This document shows, piece by piece, positions 12,010 to 25,150 of a DNA stretch of 64,000 bases. Numbering within the stretch: position 1 is the first letter of the stretch; each line of letters begins with the position of its first letter. The notes below the pieces were generated by a model. The model ran no database searches. It worked only from the letters and a program-made list of their open reading frames with translations, and was not told the origin of the DNA. The DNA is taken from positions 682,001 through 746,000 of the forward strand of contig JAPXFQ010000075.1 of NCBI GenBank assembly GCA_028564705.1. The letters are read 5' to 3'. Source of the stretch: Apricaphanius iberus (lineage: Eukaryota > Chordata > Actinopteri > Cyprinodontiformes > Aphaniidae). Both the position numbers and the translations under genes were made by a program.

Positions 12010-12800
12010 AAAAGTTTCCTTTGTAAGGAATTCCAGCAGATTGTGTTGAGTCATTGATGTGAGGTTGTGCCCGGAACATGCGGAGTCCAACCTATAGACT
12101 GTAAAAAAGAATAGACAGCGCCTCCTTACTCCTCCCTGTTTACCAGAATGACACACTTTCATGGGGGAATTCATGGCGGATTTAAAGACTCCTCCTCCCC
12201 AGCTCTGACGAAGCATGTTCCTAAAAAGGGCATAGAGGCGGGATCTTTACTGTAGACTCTGCCATCGCGGGGCGTGTATGAGCATGTAGTTCGGTTGTAA
12301 TCGCGCCCATTCTGCTCCCGCATCTTTAGCTCTGATGCTAAACGTGGCTAGCTAAGCTAAAGGATAATAGCCCCATGCCTGACTGCTGCCGTATCTGCGC
12401 TCCTCCGACGGTTCTCCTATTTCTCAAACCTCAAAAGGTAAGAACTAGTAACTTGAAATAATTATTCAAATGTAGAGTTACTATAATTAAAGTCCAACGA
12501 AACAGCCTGTCAATCAAAGTCTGGCCCGCTCATTAATTATGCAAGATTTAAAAAAATTATCTAACAAAAACCAGCCTGGTGCCCATGTTTTTGACGAGCC
12601 CAGCGTTATCTCAGGAAGAATATGTAGCTATAGAAAGTTTTAAAAAAATGGGCACCAGGCATTAAAGTTGTTTTTAACGTGTCTAAAGTCCAATGCTTTT
12701 CAATGGAGGCCTAGTGGCCAAATGGAGGTACTACAGCAATGATCTCCATGGTATTCGGTCAAAAAGCAGAGCAGCCAGCGGCCATTTGTCCAACCCGGCA
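12010..12800. repeat. Probable dispersed repeat with a CpG-rich, exon-like patch
   Basis: The segment has several features typical of dispersed fish repeats: the CTATAGACTGTAAAAAAGAA phrase, GCTAGCTAAGCTAA near 12350, and an inverted repeat GCCTGGTGCCCAT (12574-12586) / ATGGGCACCAGGC (12648-12660). CpG dinucleotides are locally frequent at 12230-12420. At 12375 a short open frame begins MPDCCRICAPP and runs into AAAAG|GTAAGA, a good splice donor at 12437/12438. No second copy is present in the window, so the repeat call is by recall. Confidence 0.4.
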
Positions 12801-14687
12801 ATTCCTCAGTAATCCCTCATACTGAGCAAGCATTTCCACCTTCTGTCCATTCCATTTGCACGGCAGAACGTGAAAGTGATTATCAATCAGTGTTCCTGCC
12901 TAAGTGCGCAGTTTGACTTGACGTTACATTGTGTTGTTTGCGTGTTCCCTTTATTTATTGAGCAGTATCACAAGAGTATAAGGAAACAATAAATGTAGAA
13001 AGCAATAAAATATAATAACGTCTGTTATTTCCACTTAATTTAGTTGAGCCTGAACATGTCCCTCTGCACAGTACTGTGACACTTAGCATCTCAAAACAGG
13101 TTGTAAATAGCTTTGACAGTGGGGGACAATACAACATTTTTATCCTGAAAAGAATCTTTAAGACATTGGAGGCAGCTTTCATATCGTTTTCTTCGGATCA
13201 ACAATCTAGCCCGGGGCACCAAAAACACTAGGGCCGCCTCTGCTGTATGACTTCTGTTGGGATACAAAAGCAACAAACTCTCCCTCAAACTGAGGTTTGG
13301 TCTCGGCATTTTATTGCATCTCTTTGCTCTGTTGTTATTGTAAGACTGGAGTTTTAAGCTCAAACTGAAGAATGAGCCTGAATTCTTAATTTTATTGAAC
13401 AACAAAACCTAAAAAGAATTGCCTTTCAACCTGAACAACCCGGATGTTTTGTGGGTGTCCATCAAATGTAGGAAAGGTGATATGCTCATTAGAGTCTTCT
13501 TTTTACACATATATTTGCAAGGTTGTGCATTTAATCAGCATTATAAATGATATGCAACCTTAACGTATTTAATGATACTAATATGTTAAATTTATGAGAA
13601 GTAATTAAATGCCCTAAACCACCTAAAAGCAAGAAGTATTATAGAAGTATTATAGTATTATATATACTGGTTGAGGCAGTCATGTGTGTGTGTTGTTTGT
13701 AATAAATAGCTAATTAACATGATTTTCCCTTTCAGAGTGGAGCAGCTGAAAAAATGCCTAAAATATTTCTACCACTTTCTTTTTTTCTCCTTTAGCAGGA
13801 ATTATCTGATTAATCAGCGACATCACAACCTTACACTCGAGATCAACCTTAGTTGTTAAGATAATTGCCGATTCACACACAATGCAATAATGTCATTTTT
13901 TTGTAGTTGTTTCATGTATTGCAGTTGTCATCCATTGGGTTCACTTCTCTGCAAGTCATCTGAAATAATTGGCTGTGCCCACCAAAAAGAAGGCCTCGGA
14001 GAAATTACCTAGACCCTATTAATAGAAAGCCCCGCTGGCCACATCAGTCTGTCACCGTGGATACTAATATTGTTGTACCTTTCCCTCATCTCCTTCCCAA
14101 TTCCACATAAACATCCTCCTTTTAAATCTACCGGAAGCTCTACACCCCCCCCCCCCCCATCCCCGCTCCAACCCCCATGGAGGTTGATTTGCTAACTTTT
14201 GTCTCTTTTACTAACATGCTTCAGATTTTTTCCAGTTTGATTCTTTGTGTTAGTGAATTTTATTTTCCTTTTATGATTTCTACAACTAACACTGTGTCAT
14301 TCACGGAATGTGTGCCATCTGTTGTTTTCTCTACTTAAATTGCGACCTACATACTAACAAATGTACTGTATCCTATCCTTTTCCGTTATTTTTTGGATGA
14401 TTTTGTTTTGAAGACCCTGTCAAACAACTAGGCACCTACAGTTGCTTTCTTTATTTCTTTATTTGGATGTTTTAAAGCAAAAAATAAGAAGATAAAATAA
14501 GCTTTTATTTTTCTATATTTTTCTTTTATCTTTTTGTTAGCCTCATAATGCCTGTGGACTAGGACACTGCTTTTGCTACAGGCAATTCTATCCCACTTTT
14601 TTGGGGGGGTTAGGATATGTTTTCTTGAGTTTTTTTTTAAGGTTCATCATTATTTTTTCTTTCTCCTCCCCCTGTTTTCTCCTAAAG
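12801..14687. other. Intron upstream of the SS2 microexon
   Basis: AT-rich intron. A poly-C run lies at about 14146-14157. The last 55 nt before 14688 form a strong pyrimidine tract (TTTTTTCTTTCTCCTCCCCC, then TGTTTTCTCCTAAAG), the 3' splice site of the microexon. No other exon recognised. Confidence 0.6.
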
Positions 14688-14732
14688 CACGCAGGCATTG
14701 GACACGCTATGGTAAACAAACTGCATTATATG
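14688..14732 (+). CDS. nrxn2: Neurexin-2 exon: alternative splice site 2 (SS2) cassette microexon
   Basis: This 45-nt exon encodes 15 residues, HAGIGHAMVNKLHYM, the insert known at SS2 in the second LNS domain of alpha-neurexins. It is preceded by a pyrimidine tract ending CTAAAG and followed by GTAGAT. An internal donor, ATG|GTAAAC at 14711/14712, gives a 24-nt (8-residue) version. This fits the known 0/8/15-residue choice at SS2. Both versions are multiples of three and join in phase 0 to VTISVDG at 24989. The insert sits near the LNS2 calcium-site rim and is thought to modulate ligand binding. The upstream LNS2 exon is not in the window. Identification rests on recalled family sequence, and the peptide match leaves little doubt. 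Confidence 0.93.
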
Positions 14733-15779
14733 GTAGATATCATTCTAATTGTCTTACACTTTGGTTTGCCCTGGGTTTTCCGTTGCTCTTTCTATTCTGT
14801 TTGCTTAAATCAACGTCCAATCCTCCATCAATTCCAAGGTAGCTGAAAACTCCACTTGTTTTTGTTTTTTTCTTTTAGCCCTCTCTTTGTATATACATAT
14901 ACAAATATGTCTGACAGATTCTTTTTATTAGACTTTAGTCTCCCTTTCCTGAAATTTTGAAAATTTTCATCCAAAGAGGTCTCCACAAAAAATCTATACA
15001 TTTAGTTTTTACTGTATATATTTATTTCTTTTTTTAATATTTTTTTTGCTCTTATTTCCTTTGTTTTTAAGGTTATTTTTCACAACTTCAAACACTATCC
15101 GTATGAAGAAATAAAGAATATAATGCAAAATGTTTTTATTTATTTTTATTATTTTTTTACAATTTTACGGGTTTTATGTAAACCCTAGTTCCCATTCTGA
15201 TTTGATTTTTTTTTTATATATATGAACCCGCTGAGGGGAGTTGACACAGCTGATTTCTCAATCAAATATAATCTGTGACTATTCCAGTGAAAATAAGTTA
15301 AGAACATGTTTTTTAAAATTGCTCATTAGAGTCAGAAAGACATTGGTTGTATATTAATGTTAAGTGCCACAAAACTCATAATTACAGCATGAGCTAAACT
15401 CCCAGTTACTTGTGAAATTTCACAGAAACTCATGCATAAATCAGAGGTAATGGAGAAAACAGTTAACCTCTAAAAAGGAAATGCAATTTTCAACATTTCA
15501 GTCTTCCACAGAGTAACCGAAATGTTGCAGGGTGTCCTCGACCAACCCCCATGACTTGGGCAACTACGTCAATACAACTTAGGGAACAGCTAAAGGTGGG
15601 GGATCTAAGGTGCTTAGCATAAACCACTTTTATGTCTCGGGATCACAATAATCGATTATATTGACACAAAAACTAGATAATGTTTTGTAAGATTTCATTT
15701 TGAATTGAAATATTGTGATAAAAAGACACCATGCAATGTTCTGAAAATACTACACCTCTACTATTCATTAGAAAGGGTT

Positions 15780-16530
15780 GTGAAAAAGTGTTGACCATCC
15801 TACAGATGAGCCTGGTGAAGGTTACAAGCTAAAACCAATTATTTTGTTAAAAAAGTCTGCAATCATCATCTTACTGGTTCCTTTGAAGAATTCAAAGGTG
15901 AAAACCACTGTTTAACAAAACTTACTGTTTAACTTAGGCAGACTTCGGAGGCAATATTCTGTGAATTGAGTAAACAAAGTTGGATCATTTTGGAAGTTGT
16001 GAACATGGTACAGCTGACCTAAAACAGAATTTCAGAAAACAATAATAATGATTGTCACACTTTGGGCATGCTTTGGAGTTTCCAAATGTTTGTTTTTATA
16101 ATGGAACAAAGAATTGTGTTCTCTTCAAGCAAATCTTAAAGGAAAATGTAATTGTTTCAGTAACTTAACCTCAATACATTTGTGAAGCAGGAATGTATTC
16201 CAAAGCATGCTGGCAAGTCCATATCTGGGTAGCCCCCAACTAAATCAAGATTTTTGAAGTAGCCCGATGAGATTACAGTATGTGGTTTGACTGGCCATAC
16301 ATCCTCAAATGTTTTAGAGTGGGGCTAAATAAAATAATTCTTCATGGAATGGTTATATACAATTTTATAAAAAAAAGTATTTGGCATGTGGTTGTGAAAA
16401 TAGTTGATGCTGTTAAGGGTGGCAGGACCAGTAACTGGCTTTAGGCAACAATATTTTTTTTTCTACATAAGGCTATGAAGTTTTGAATGGCCTTTTCCCT
16501 AAAAGAATTGTTTAGAAACAGAGTCATAGA
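15780..16530 (+). mobile_element. Very decayed Tc1-like relic
   Basis: The 3' part TTGATGCTGTTAAGGGTGGC followed by ACCAGTAACTGG, and the AAAGCATGCTGGCAAGTCC block near 16200, resemble the 3' end and the 'AAxCATACTxxCAAGTCxA' segment of the Tc1 family better preserved at 54930-56215 (compare CTAATGGTGGCACAACTAGT there). No open frame remains and the terminal repeats are not identifiable. Confidence 0.4.
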
Positions 16531-19500
16531 TTTCCTCATATTACAAAAAATAGCTTGATGATCTAAACGATGTGTGCCAGAAGACAGGAAAAGAAATCAG
16601 TCTGGGATAATTACCTTTTCACAGAGCCATATATTCTCTAAATAAAAATCATTTTTACCTTAAAAAAATTATAGAATAATTTGAACAGACTATATTAGAA
16701 CACATAGCTAATAAAACACAATTACTTGCCTAAATTGCAGTTCAGCAAGGCTTAAAATCTGTTTAGCTGTTAATGCTAGCATTAGCATGCTAGCATTATA
16801 ATTAGCATATTTTTTTGCAACAGACCATAGCTACAAATATGATTTTATTTCACGAGAGCTGTACAACATATTTACTGTACTATCTGATGAATTTCTACCA
16901 CGTGTTATGGAAAATGAAGAGTACATTTTTAAATAGCCAGAAAATAGTGAACAAGTTGAGAATTTAACAGCTTTTTTTCTATATCACCACAGTAAGACCT
17001 GTTTACTATGTTATAGTAAAACATGTTATCCTTGGTTGTCATCGTAACGTTTATGGTGAATAGAAGAGTATTTACAGCACTTGATTTAGTGTTTAACGCC
17101 CTGGCTATAAAAGCAGCCTGTGATGAAAATCCCCTGCACTTCCAATGATTCATGATCTTGTGAGGACGTTCTCAAAAACAGCACCTGAACATACTTACAA
17201 TCCACACACCTTAAAATAAATGCAGGGATAATCAAAGTAAGATAAAAGAGTGCTAAAATCTTAAGACTAGACAGTCTGGTTTTACTTTCTTTCACTGGTT
17301 AGTCGGCGTTTAAACAAAACTTTCTGCACATTGATGCAGAATCTTAACATTAAAAAATGTGTAAGCTGTGTTTGCTCTACCCATCACTAACACTAACCTT
17401 AACTTATATTTCAAATACTTTATATCTCTCATCCCTTGCATGACTATAATAGGCTTCTCCCTTTTTTTGTCCTTATTCTTTTTAAAAAGGGTTAAGACTG
17501 ATAATATATGTTTATGTATATATTCTGGCTAACATATATACATACATATATTAATGGCCCTAATATATTTAATATGACCATAAAATGTGGTAGCCATACC
17601 CTTAATTTTTAACTTTATTTTATTCCTATGTTTATGTTTTTTATTATTTTTATTTTAGAAATTAACCTACTAAAACAAATTACGACCTCATACCTTTTTT
17701 AACCAAGAAAAGAAAAAGAAGAAAAAATGACATGGGAAAAATATAGAGAGGAGACAGATTTCCTTTTCTGGTAAAAAGAAGAAGAACGTGGCAAGCATTA
17801 AATTTAGCCAGTCTGTCATAAGGTGACTTGAGGAAAAAGGCGGAAATATGTATACTTGATGATGCTTTAGTCATTTCCTCCTGATTTTTTTTTAGATGAA
17901 TTATGAAGCAGAAAAAGTGCATAACCTAAAATGCTGTGAAATTATTGTGAAGGCAATAGAAAAGCCCTAAAAGTATGACAGCTATTGATGCCGCTGGAAT
18001 GCTAAATCTTCTATTTACCAGATATAGGGCTATCTCATCTCCTCCTCTGAATTTTCCCTATTCTTTAAAAAAACCTCTCTTTCCTGTTTATTTCATCGGT
18101 GGTTATTGATCCTGGTCCCATCTCGTCCCACCCTCACGTCGACAGCATCCAGTGATTGTAATCTTCCAGTCTGTTTTGCATGCAACAATTGGCTGGAGCA
18201 ACATTGCACCGTTAAAACAGTGTAAATGCTGCTGTAGCCCAGCACGTGTCAGTCTGTTGTACACGTGACTTGACAGTTGTTATTTTACTTCTTTTGGCTA
18301 TTTTTTTATGTTGTGTTCTTGAATATCACCAACAAATTTAACAATGAGACAGTTTTTTTTTCTCCATTTGGTGTTGTGATACCCTGAAATGAAATTAACC
18401 TACCCTCCCTACAAACTCGTTTTACTGCATCGTGCCTGATGGTTGTTTTATTTTTGTTTTTTTCGTCTTCCTGATTTTCCTTAACCCATTTGTGTTGTGT
18501 CTAATGGTCTTCTCCCTACACCTCCATACCTCCTGCCATTTTTTTATTAACGTGCATGGGCTGTGTTTCACCCCGTTAACTTGGATGGATTCATTTTGGT
18601 TGTTCTTAAGCAAAACAAACCCCTTCCACATGAAATAACAAGTTCAGTTCAAATCTGGATCTGGTTTGTGCAATCAAATTGCAGAGGACTTTTAAAGAAT
18701 CCTCACATATACTTACCACATTGATGAAATTAACCAAATCAGTGTTACTAATCAACTCTTCTAATGAAACCCTTTTTGTAACTGTACTAACAACCATTTT
18801 TGTGTCTGACTCTCCCTTACTTACAAAAGTACTAACAGATTCCACTCACCCTCCAACCCTCTAAGCCTTTTGGGCCTCACTTATGCTCCCTTCCACTTCT
18901 AACTGTGGCTGAATCGACACTTCCGGAGCATTTCTACTATCCCCTGATTTGTAGTTTAGTTTCACATTGTACTTCAACAGAGTTTATTATAATCTGTTGC
19001 TAGAAAAGTTTGACAAAATGCCAGACACCTGTAAAAGTAATGCTTTACTAAATCATGCTTTTCTGATGGAAAACCTAATGTTAGTAGTATCACTCTGTGC
19101 TTGTTGGAAAAATGTTTATGGCTTTGAATATTTCATGTGTTATTTCTAAGGTATGCATTTTCAATTTTCTTCAAAAAAGAGCTACGGAAATAAGCAGATG
19201 TAGCTCTAAAAGGGTAAGTGATTCAATTTCAAGGTAAGCATTATAACCCTTTTCTGTTGTGCTTATGAAATGTAAGTTACTGTCCTGACAGTTTCAAGTG
19301 AGCAAAATGTATTGCATAATGAGGTTTCAGTTAGTAGCAGTTAGTTGATAAATAGTTTTATGAACTTTTTGCATTGAGTGGATTTTTCATATTTATTAAG
19401 AGTAACTTGTTAAACATGTGAAACATGATTCACATAATGACCTTCATAAAAAGTACATAAGAGAACTCATAAGAAGGTAAAAATAAGTTTAAAAAAAGAC

Positions 19501-21734
19501 ATTCAAAAGAAATACATTCATTAATGTTTGTGAAGGGTCGTAAGAGATTTAGAAAAAGTGATGGCAAAGAGGTTTTTTCTACCATACAAACCTGGATACC
19601 AGTGTTACACATGCATAACGCTGGCAAACAATTACACTACGATGCCATTAAAGATTTCTCTATTCAATTTATGTATCCTGACTTAGATATTTTTCAAGTC
19701 TGATGCTTCTTTTACACTCATATATTCTTTTAGGAAATCAGTGGAATCCCTTGGCCAATGATAAACTCAATCTCAAATTTAATCTAAATTGTTACCAACT
19801 GTTGTACTGGCTGATGGTTTGTGGTGCTTTCTTTATTTCCACTAATGCTTTACCATAAAATCTGGATAGAGCTTTATGCATCAGACCCACTTCTTTTTCG
19901 TTTACATGGAAGATGACATAGATTGTCCTTAGAAGTCACATCCTATCCACGTACTGCTAAGTTATGTGCTTGCAGCCTCCATCTCCAAGCACAACTCGTC
20001 CCCTAAGTCCTCATTGGGTGAACTAGGCTGCGCTATTTGCAGTAAGCAACGCAGCCTGTTTTTTTTATCCTTATAAATAATAATGAAAAGTCTGAAACTA
20101 AGGAACCCAAATTTTATATGGTTAATGGACTGAACTGATGTGCTTTAAAAAAAAAAAAAGACTTTTAGCAAGGCGAAATTAGCCTCCACGATTTTTCCCT
20201 TTTTTTGATTTTCTTATTTCATCTATACATTTTATTATTTCTCATTATTATCTTTTTTTGTTCTTTAGGAAATGTGATGGAATCATTTATTTGTTGATGG
20301 TTTTGCACTAGTGTATATTCGAACTGTAAAGTCGGTTTTTCAATCCCTGATCTTACAATAGATTTAGTCTCTTAAAGCTGGATTCTTTATCCCCCACCAG
20401 CTCATTTGCATAGTAAATATATATTTAAGAAGGTACATTTAATTAAGTTTATTTAGATAAAGTAGATAATGACCAATACTAGGTTTGGCCAATAGTCAAT
20501 AGGGCGAATAGCAGTTATTTTGAGAAAGACTGATAGACAATTAATGTGCCGATAGTTGATTACTTACCCGATGCATGGCAAATATTGGCAACGAAGTTTC
20601 ACAGAAAGTAGCTAATAGTGGTCAGATAGGTAATAAGAAATGGCAACAAAGTCACTAGGTTGGCAACACTGGTCTTCCGGCAGTGTCAGACATTTTATGA
20701 GCCCAGTCTGCTCATGATTTCAGCGCATCCTGCTAGAACGAGACGTGGTGCTGTTTGATCCACTGAAATCTCGGGCTGTTCAGTGTGAGTGTGACACATC
20801 TCTAGAGCTAGGTGGAGCTAGCAGTGTGGCATGAAGTACCTTAGGATCGGCCGGAATGCACACAGTTTGAATAGGCCTTTACAGTAGAGAAAGACCAAAA
20901 CAAGCAGCTCGCACAGCTGTAGGATAAGTGCTACATATGAAAAATAGTTGCAGTTATTTCATGTATTTCTGGGCCCACAGCACTTTCTCCTCCCATTTTA
21001 GTCATGTTGGGCCAAGAGTGTTGAAGTCAATAGTAACTAATTAGTTGTTATTAATTAATCGGTCATTCTTAAATACAAAGGTATTTCAGTTGTTGAATAA
21101 AGATCATTCACCATTATGTAGCTTCTGGTAATTAGGGTATCTTAGGTGTAAAAGTAGATTAATATAATCTGTTTAATAAGTCTTGTAATTTTTGAATTTA
21201 ATATAGATTTTAAATAAAAGCAAAAAACATCTGAAAATGTTAATTGTACTTAATGAAACGTAAAGAAACCCTGCCTCTTCCTAATACCCATTGATTACCA
21301 AGAAAAAAATTAATTTTGGCAGGTGAATAATAAATGTTTTAGGTTTTCTGTTTTCCTGGAGCAATAGAGGCGTCTGCAAAGGTCTTACGCAAAGTTTAGT
21401 GCTTCCTTTCGTACTTACTCAGAGCTACAGAAACTACCTGAGTTAATTCTCAATCCATATATAGAAGCAGTGAAGTAGTGGCTGTCCTATTAGTTGGAGC
21501 TCCTGTTAGTGTGCTTGCTCATTTATTTTTTCTTCACAATTTGGCCTTAGTCAGCACATAAGTTTTTATCAGTGGGCCTCTGAGGATCAGCAGAGTGGAT
21601 AAGGTGAGAGTATTCTAATGCACAGTGGACTGCGTGCAAGATTGAATATTGAGAGCCAGTAAGGCTGGGTGAGAGAGCTCTTACAAACAGAAGGACTCCG
21701 ATGAAAGCAGTTAGTGTGAGGTAGGTTTTCATGT

Positions 21735-21845
21735 TGATGGCAGATGAAGTGTCTTGCCTGACTTTGACGGACATTGCGAGGATTCGAACCGGAAACCTTG
21801 AGGTTACAGGACGAGCTCCTGCCTCCTTAGCTACGGTCGCCCCCC
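21735..21845 (-). mobile_element. tRNA-derived SINE fragment
   Basis: Minus strand: GCGACCGTAGCTAAGGAGGC (A-box region) and, about 30 nt on, GGTTCGAATCC (B box), then a GCAAGACACTTC body phrase shared with the copy at 6500-6740. The long open frame across this region is the repeat read through, not a gene. Confidence 0.65.
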
Positions 21846-22801
21846 GTGTAAAAGTAACCCTCGCCTCATCACGAACACGATTTAGCAGCAGGAGACTGGG
21901 TGAACTTGTCAGCTTTAATTGATTTGATATTTCAAGTCGCGTCAACCTTAAATCTGGAAAAGTCTCAATGCAACACAGATCAGCCAGATCCACGGTGCTC
22001 TGTGTGCTGTGTTAAAAGGTATTTAAAGAGGAGCTTGATGAAAGCCCTGAAGTATTAATTATGTGCAGAAAAACTGTTGTGCTGTTACCAAGAGTGAAAA
22101 TACCATAAAAAGTTATGCTTAGTTTATTCAATATAGTTACCCTGTTATGTGTCCGTTTTGTTTACCAAACTCTGCAAAAAACATTTTTTTTCCCCCACTA
22201 AAGCTTTCTGTTGTTTTGGCACTTTGATAAGTTTTCTCTGTAGGGAGTTTTTATGTATGTAGATGCAGCCTTTGATCTCATTATGAATCCCTTCATAAAT
22301 AAGATTGCTCAGGGCGATATTTACTGATCTGTCTGTGTTAAAAAGCTTTCAACTTTTTTCTTTGACAGAATTAGCAATTGAAAGAAAGGAAAATGTAAAT
22401 AAAAAAGCTGTGATGATTTGTAATTTCCATTTTTTTTGCTGAATTTTAATAGGTGTCTGGCAGTTTGTCAATGTTTATCCCTCATAATCCCACTGAAAAT
22501 ATTCCTGATGTAGCATCAACAGCCTTCCAAATGTTCAGCTAAGTGCTCCTCGGCACTTACAGTCCCCACTCTAGTCTCAAGGCCTTCCAGGTTCAGTCTT
22601 TTTATAACAACATCTCTTAACTCCTTATTTTTGATGACCGTGTGAACAGATGGCTCATATGAAATTAGAAATGTTTAAAAACTGCACATATCCTGATAAT
22701 GCCCCCCATTTCTTCTCCCTAGCTCGTGAGGTTTCGACCATCACGATAGGACAAGTGAGTCGGTCCTGCTGAGAGCCCCATCTGTGATTCCTTCAAAGAT
22801 G

Positions 22802-22832
22802 ACCCCCCCCCCCCCCCCCAACACACACACAC
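22802..22832. repeat. Poly-C tract followed by CA repeats
   Basis: About 17 consecutive C residues followed by AACACACACACACA. The transcribed strand carries the G-run. Length may vary between individuals or be misassembled. Confidence 0.8.
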
Positions 22833-24988
22833 CACCAGATTATTTATGCCAGATTCATCTGGCCAGTACAATCGCTACTATTCACCAGCAGCAGACATAA
22901 AAATGGGTTGCCCTGTTAATCAGGGAAGTACTAAAGGAAAAATAAAAATAAAATAAAAAGTCAAAGGAATTGGGAATCCAAAAATGATGATTCAGCTGTG
23001 GAAATAGGATCTGTGGAGTGCAGTTGTTATAGTTTGGCTTCAGCCACCAATTTCTGAAACACAACAAAACTGTATCAGACAGAAACATCTATAAAATATA
23101 AATGCTTGCATTCATGCCGCTTTTCATTAGTGAATGAACCCTATTGAAAGTTTACATGCCACGTGGCTTCCAGAGACTGTATAAAATCCCTCTCCACACT
23201 ATTATCGTGATAGCTGTAATGTTCGCACTGTTTACTGCAGAAGGCAATGGAGGGCAAATGAAGATCTGCGTTGTTCCTGGGAGAGCTGTGTTTATACATT
23301 AACTCAAAATCATTATATATTAAATCAGAGACGAGGGCCCTTTTCTTTCAGTTAAGCCAGCTGTTTTAGTATGATTCAAATATAAATAATTGGCAAACCA
23401 CTATATTTGGTCCCAAATCAAATAACATGATTTGGCTGTGTTTGATTGAAACCACTGTTTTGGTGGTACCAATGGTAAATACAGTCATGAAGTAAAATGA
23501 CAATGCAGAGCTACAGTGTAATTAGCTAAATTATGCTTATTTGCATGCTCACCAAGTACTGCAATTTTGTCTGCATTGTAAGGAGTTGAATGTGGAAAGA
23601 ATAGGATTTTATTCAGAATGATTACTGTATTATCCTACGAGTGGAGGAGAGATGCTTTCCCTGAGTGTCTCCCAGATCTCATTTTTCTCACTCCCCAGGT
23701 AGTTATTGAACTATTAGTGAACAGGCTGTGGTGACATTTAGAGCAGTTGCTTCGTCTCATCTTCTAAGCTTTGTGTGTTCTGCAAGAAGAGTAGTTATCA
23801 CACCTCCGAGTGTAATTCAGGATAAAACATATTTTTTATTGGGTTACTCATTCTCTATTGATATCAGATTATAGGGATTCAGTATTTCAAACACTATGAG
23901 ATTTAGTTTGAGCTTTAAAACACAGCCTCCCAGAGCAGCCTGTTATTCTTAAAAATGTAAGAAAAAAGGAGTTTTCAATATGGTTAAGTCCTGTTTCTGC
24001 AAGTCTATTAATACTGTCCCATACTTTTGGCTCATGTCTCTGTCTCTGATTCCTCATTCAAACCTGGCAATGTGTAATCTGTCAGCAATCAAACATTCAA
24101 TACAGAATGTGTAACCTTGCAGAGAAGGCAAGTCTGAAGGCAATTAAAATGAGACAGGAGTTATTTTTAGTGATAGTGCCTGAAATGAAAACTGGTTCAG
24201 TGACAGAATATTGTAGAATATTTATGCCAGTCATGGAAGAAAATGGAAAAAACACAGGGCAACCTGTAGAGATCAAAAGGTTTCTGCTTGGTACATTTAC
24301 TGTTTGACTGAACAAATGGCAAATATACCAAGGAGATGTTGTGGATGCAAAGCAGGAGCAAAGAGAAAGCGTGAATAAGTTTAAACCAGATTTTCCCACA
24401 TTCATAACCGGCAATGTAAGATTTTTTGTTGGACTCCAGTCCCTAACAAGGACCTGGCAAGAGTGTCTGGAATGCAGTGTTATGTGTTTCACTGAAACAT
24501 GGCTGCAGGATCATATTCTTGACTCCATTGTATGAGACATCCAGCTGCCACTAATTTTGCCTACTGAATTGAATTGAAAATGAGCCTTTTTGGTAGTTGT
24601 CAGTGAACATTATTAATTTTATGCAGAAGAAATAGCTGTCCTGTTTAAGCAATATTTGATGCTTTTTAGCGCTCTTCACCCAATCCAGGATCCAGCTAAA
24701 GTGAACCTTCTCTTTAGTCTGTTCCCAACACTGTCAATGATCAGTACAGTGGAGTGGCTATACCACTACTGTAACAAGTGCACTCTACGGTGAATGTCCA
24801 CAGTCTGAAGAGCACCAAAGAGAGTAATACACATTAGGACACAGCCCTATCACTGGTGTCTAATCTAACATCTCCTTTGTTTCTTCCCTTATTTCTTCTA
24901 ATTTCTCCCCCCTCTCTTGTCATTCTCTACTCTTGCTCTATTGTTCCCTCTTTCTACTTCTGTCTCTTTTGGCCGATGCCTGCACTAG

Positions 24989-25150
24989 GTGACCATCTCT
25001 GTTGATGGGATTTTGACCACCACCGGCTACACCCAGGAGGATTACACCATGTTGGGCTCCGATGACTACTTCTACATTGGGGGAAGCCCCAACACCGCAG
25101 ACCTGCCCGGATCACCAGTCAGCAACAACTTTATGGGCTGCCTTAAAGAT
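24989..25150 (+). CDS. nrxn2: Neurexin-2 exon: C-terminal part of LNS2
   Basis: 162 nt, 54 complete codons, phase 0 at both ends, flanked by TGCACTAG| and |GTGAGT. It begins [20 protein letters not shown] and ends NNFMGCLKD. This is the last beta-strands of the second laminin/neurexin/sex-hormone-globulin (LNS) domain, with the [11 protein letters not shown] strand and the conserved GC that forms the domain's C-terminal disulfide with the cysteine in the next exon (FRC). It joins upstream to the SS2 insert or the exon before it, and downstream in frame to VVYKNND at 38442. Alpha-neurexins are presynaptic single-pass adhesion receptors binding postsynaptic partners. The sequence is almost invariant across paralogs, so this exon alone does not say which neurexin. 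Confidence 0.97.

Larger units (their letters stand above)
14733..24988 (+). other. nrxn2: Intron between SS2 and the LNS2 3' exon (10,256 nt)
   Basis: Mostly AT-rich sequence. It contains an old Tc1 relic (about 15780-16530), a SINE (21735-21845), a poly-C/CA run (22802-22832) and, at 16771-16795, a small inverted motif around TGCTAGCATTAGCATGCTAGCA. A strong acceptor-like pyrimidine tract ends CTCCCCAG at 23698 but is followed by no recognisable coding sequence. The final 120 nt before 24989 are very pyrimidine-rich and end TGCACTAG. The rest shows nothing I can name. Confidence 0.6.

Noticed and set aside
1..14687. Search for the upstream LNS2 exon (GSEYFCYDL / GLMLHTGKSADYVN-type sequence)
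   Set aside because: Not found in any frame; it must lie before base 1.
21547..21993. 148-codon minus-strand open frame
   Set aside because: It runs through a tRNA-derived SINE and has no recognisable domain.
23640..23710. Strong acceptor-like tract ending CTCCCCAG|GTAGTT as a recursive splice site or exon
   Set aside because: The following bases are a poor donor and no neurexin coding sequence follows.
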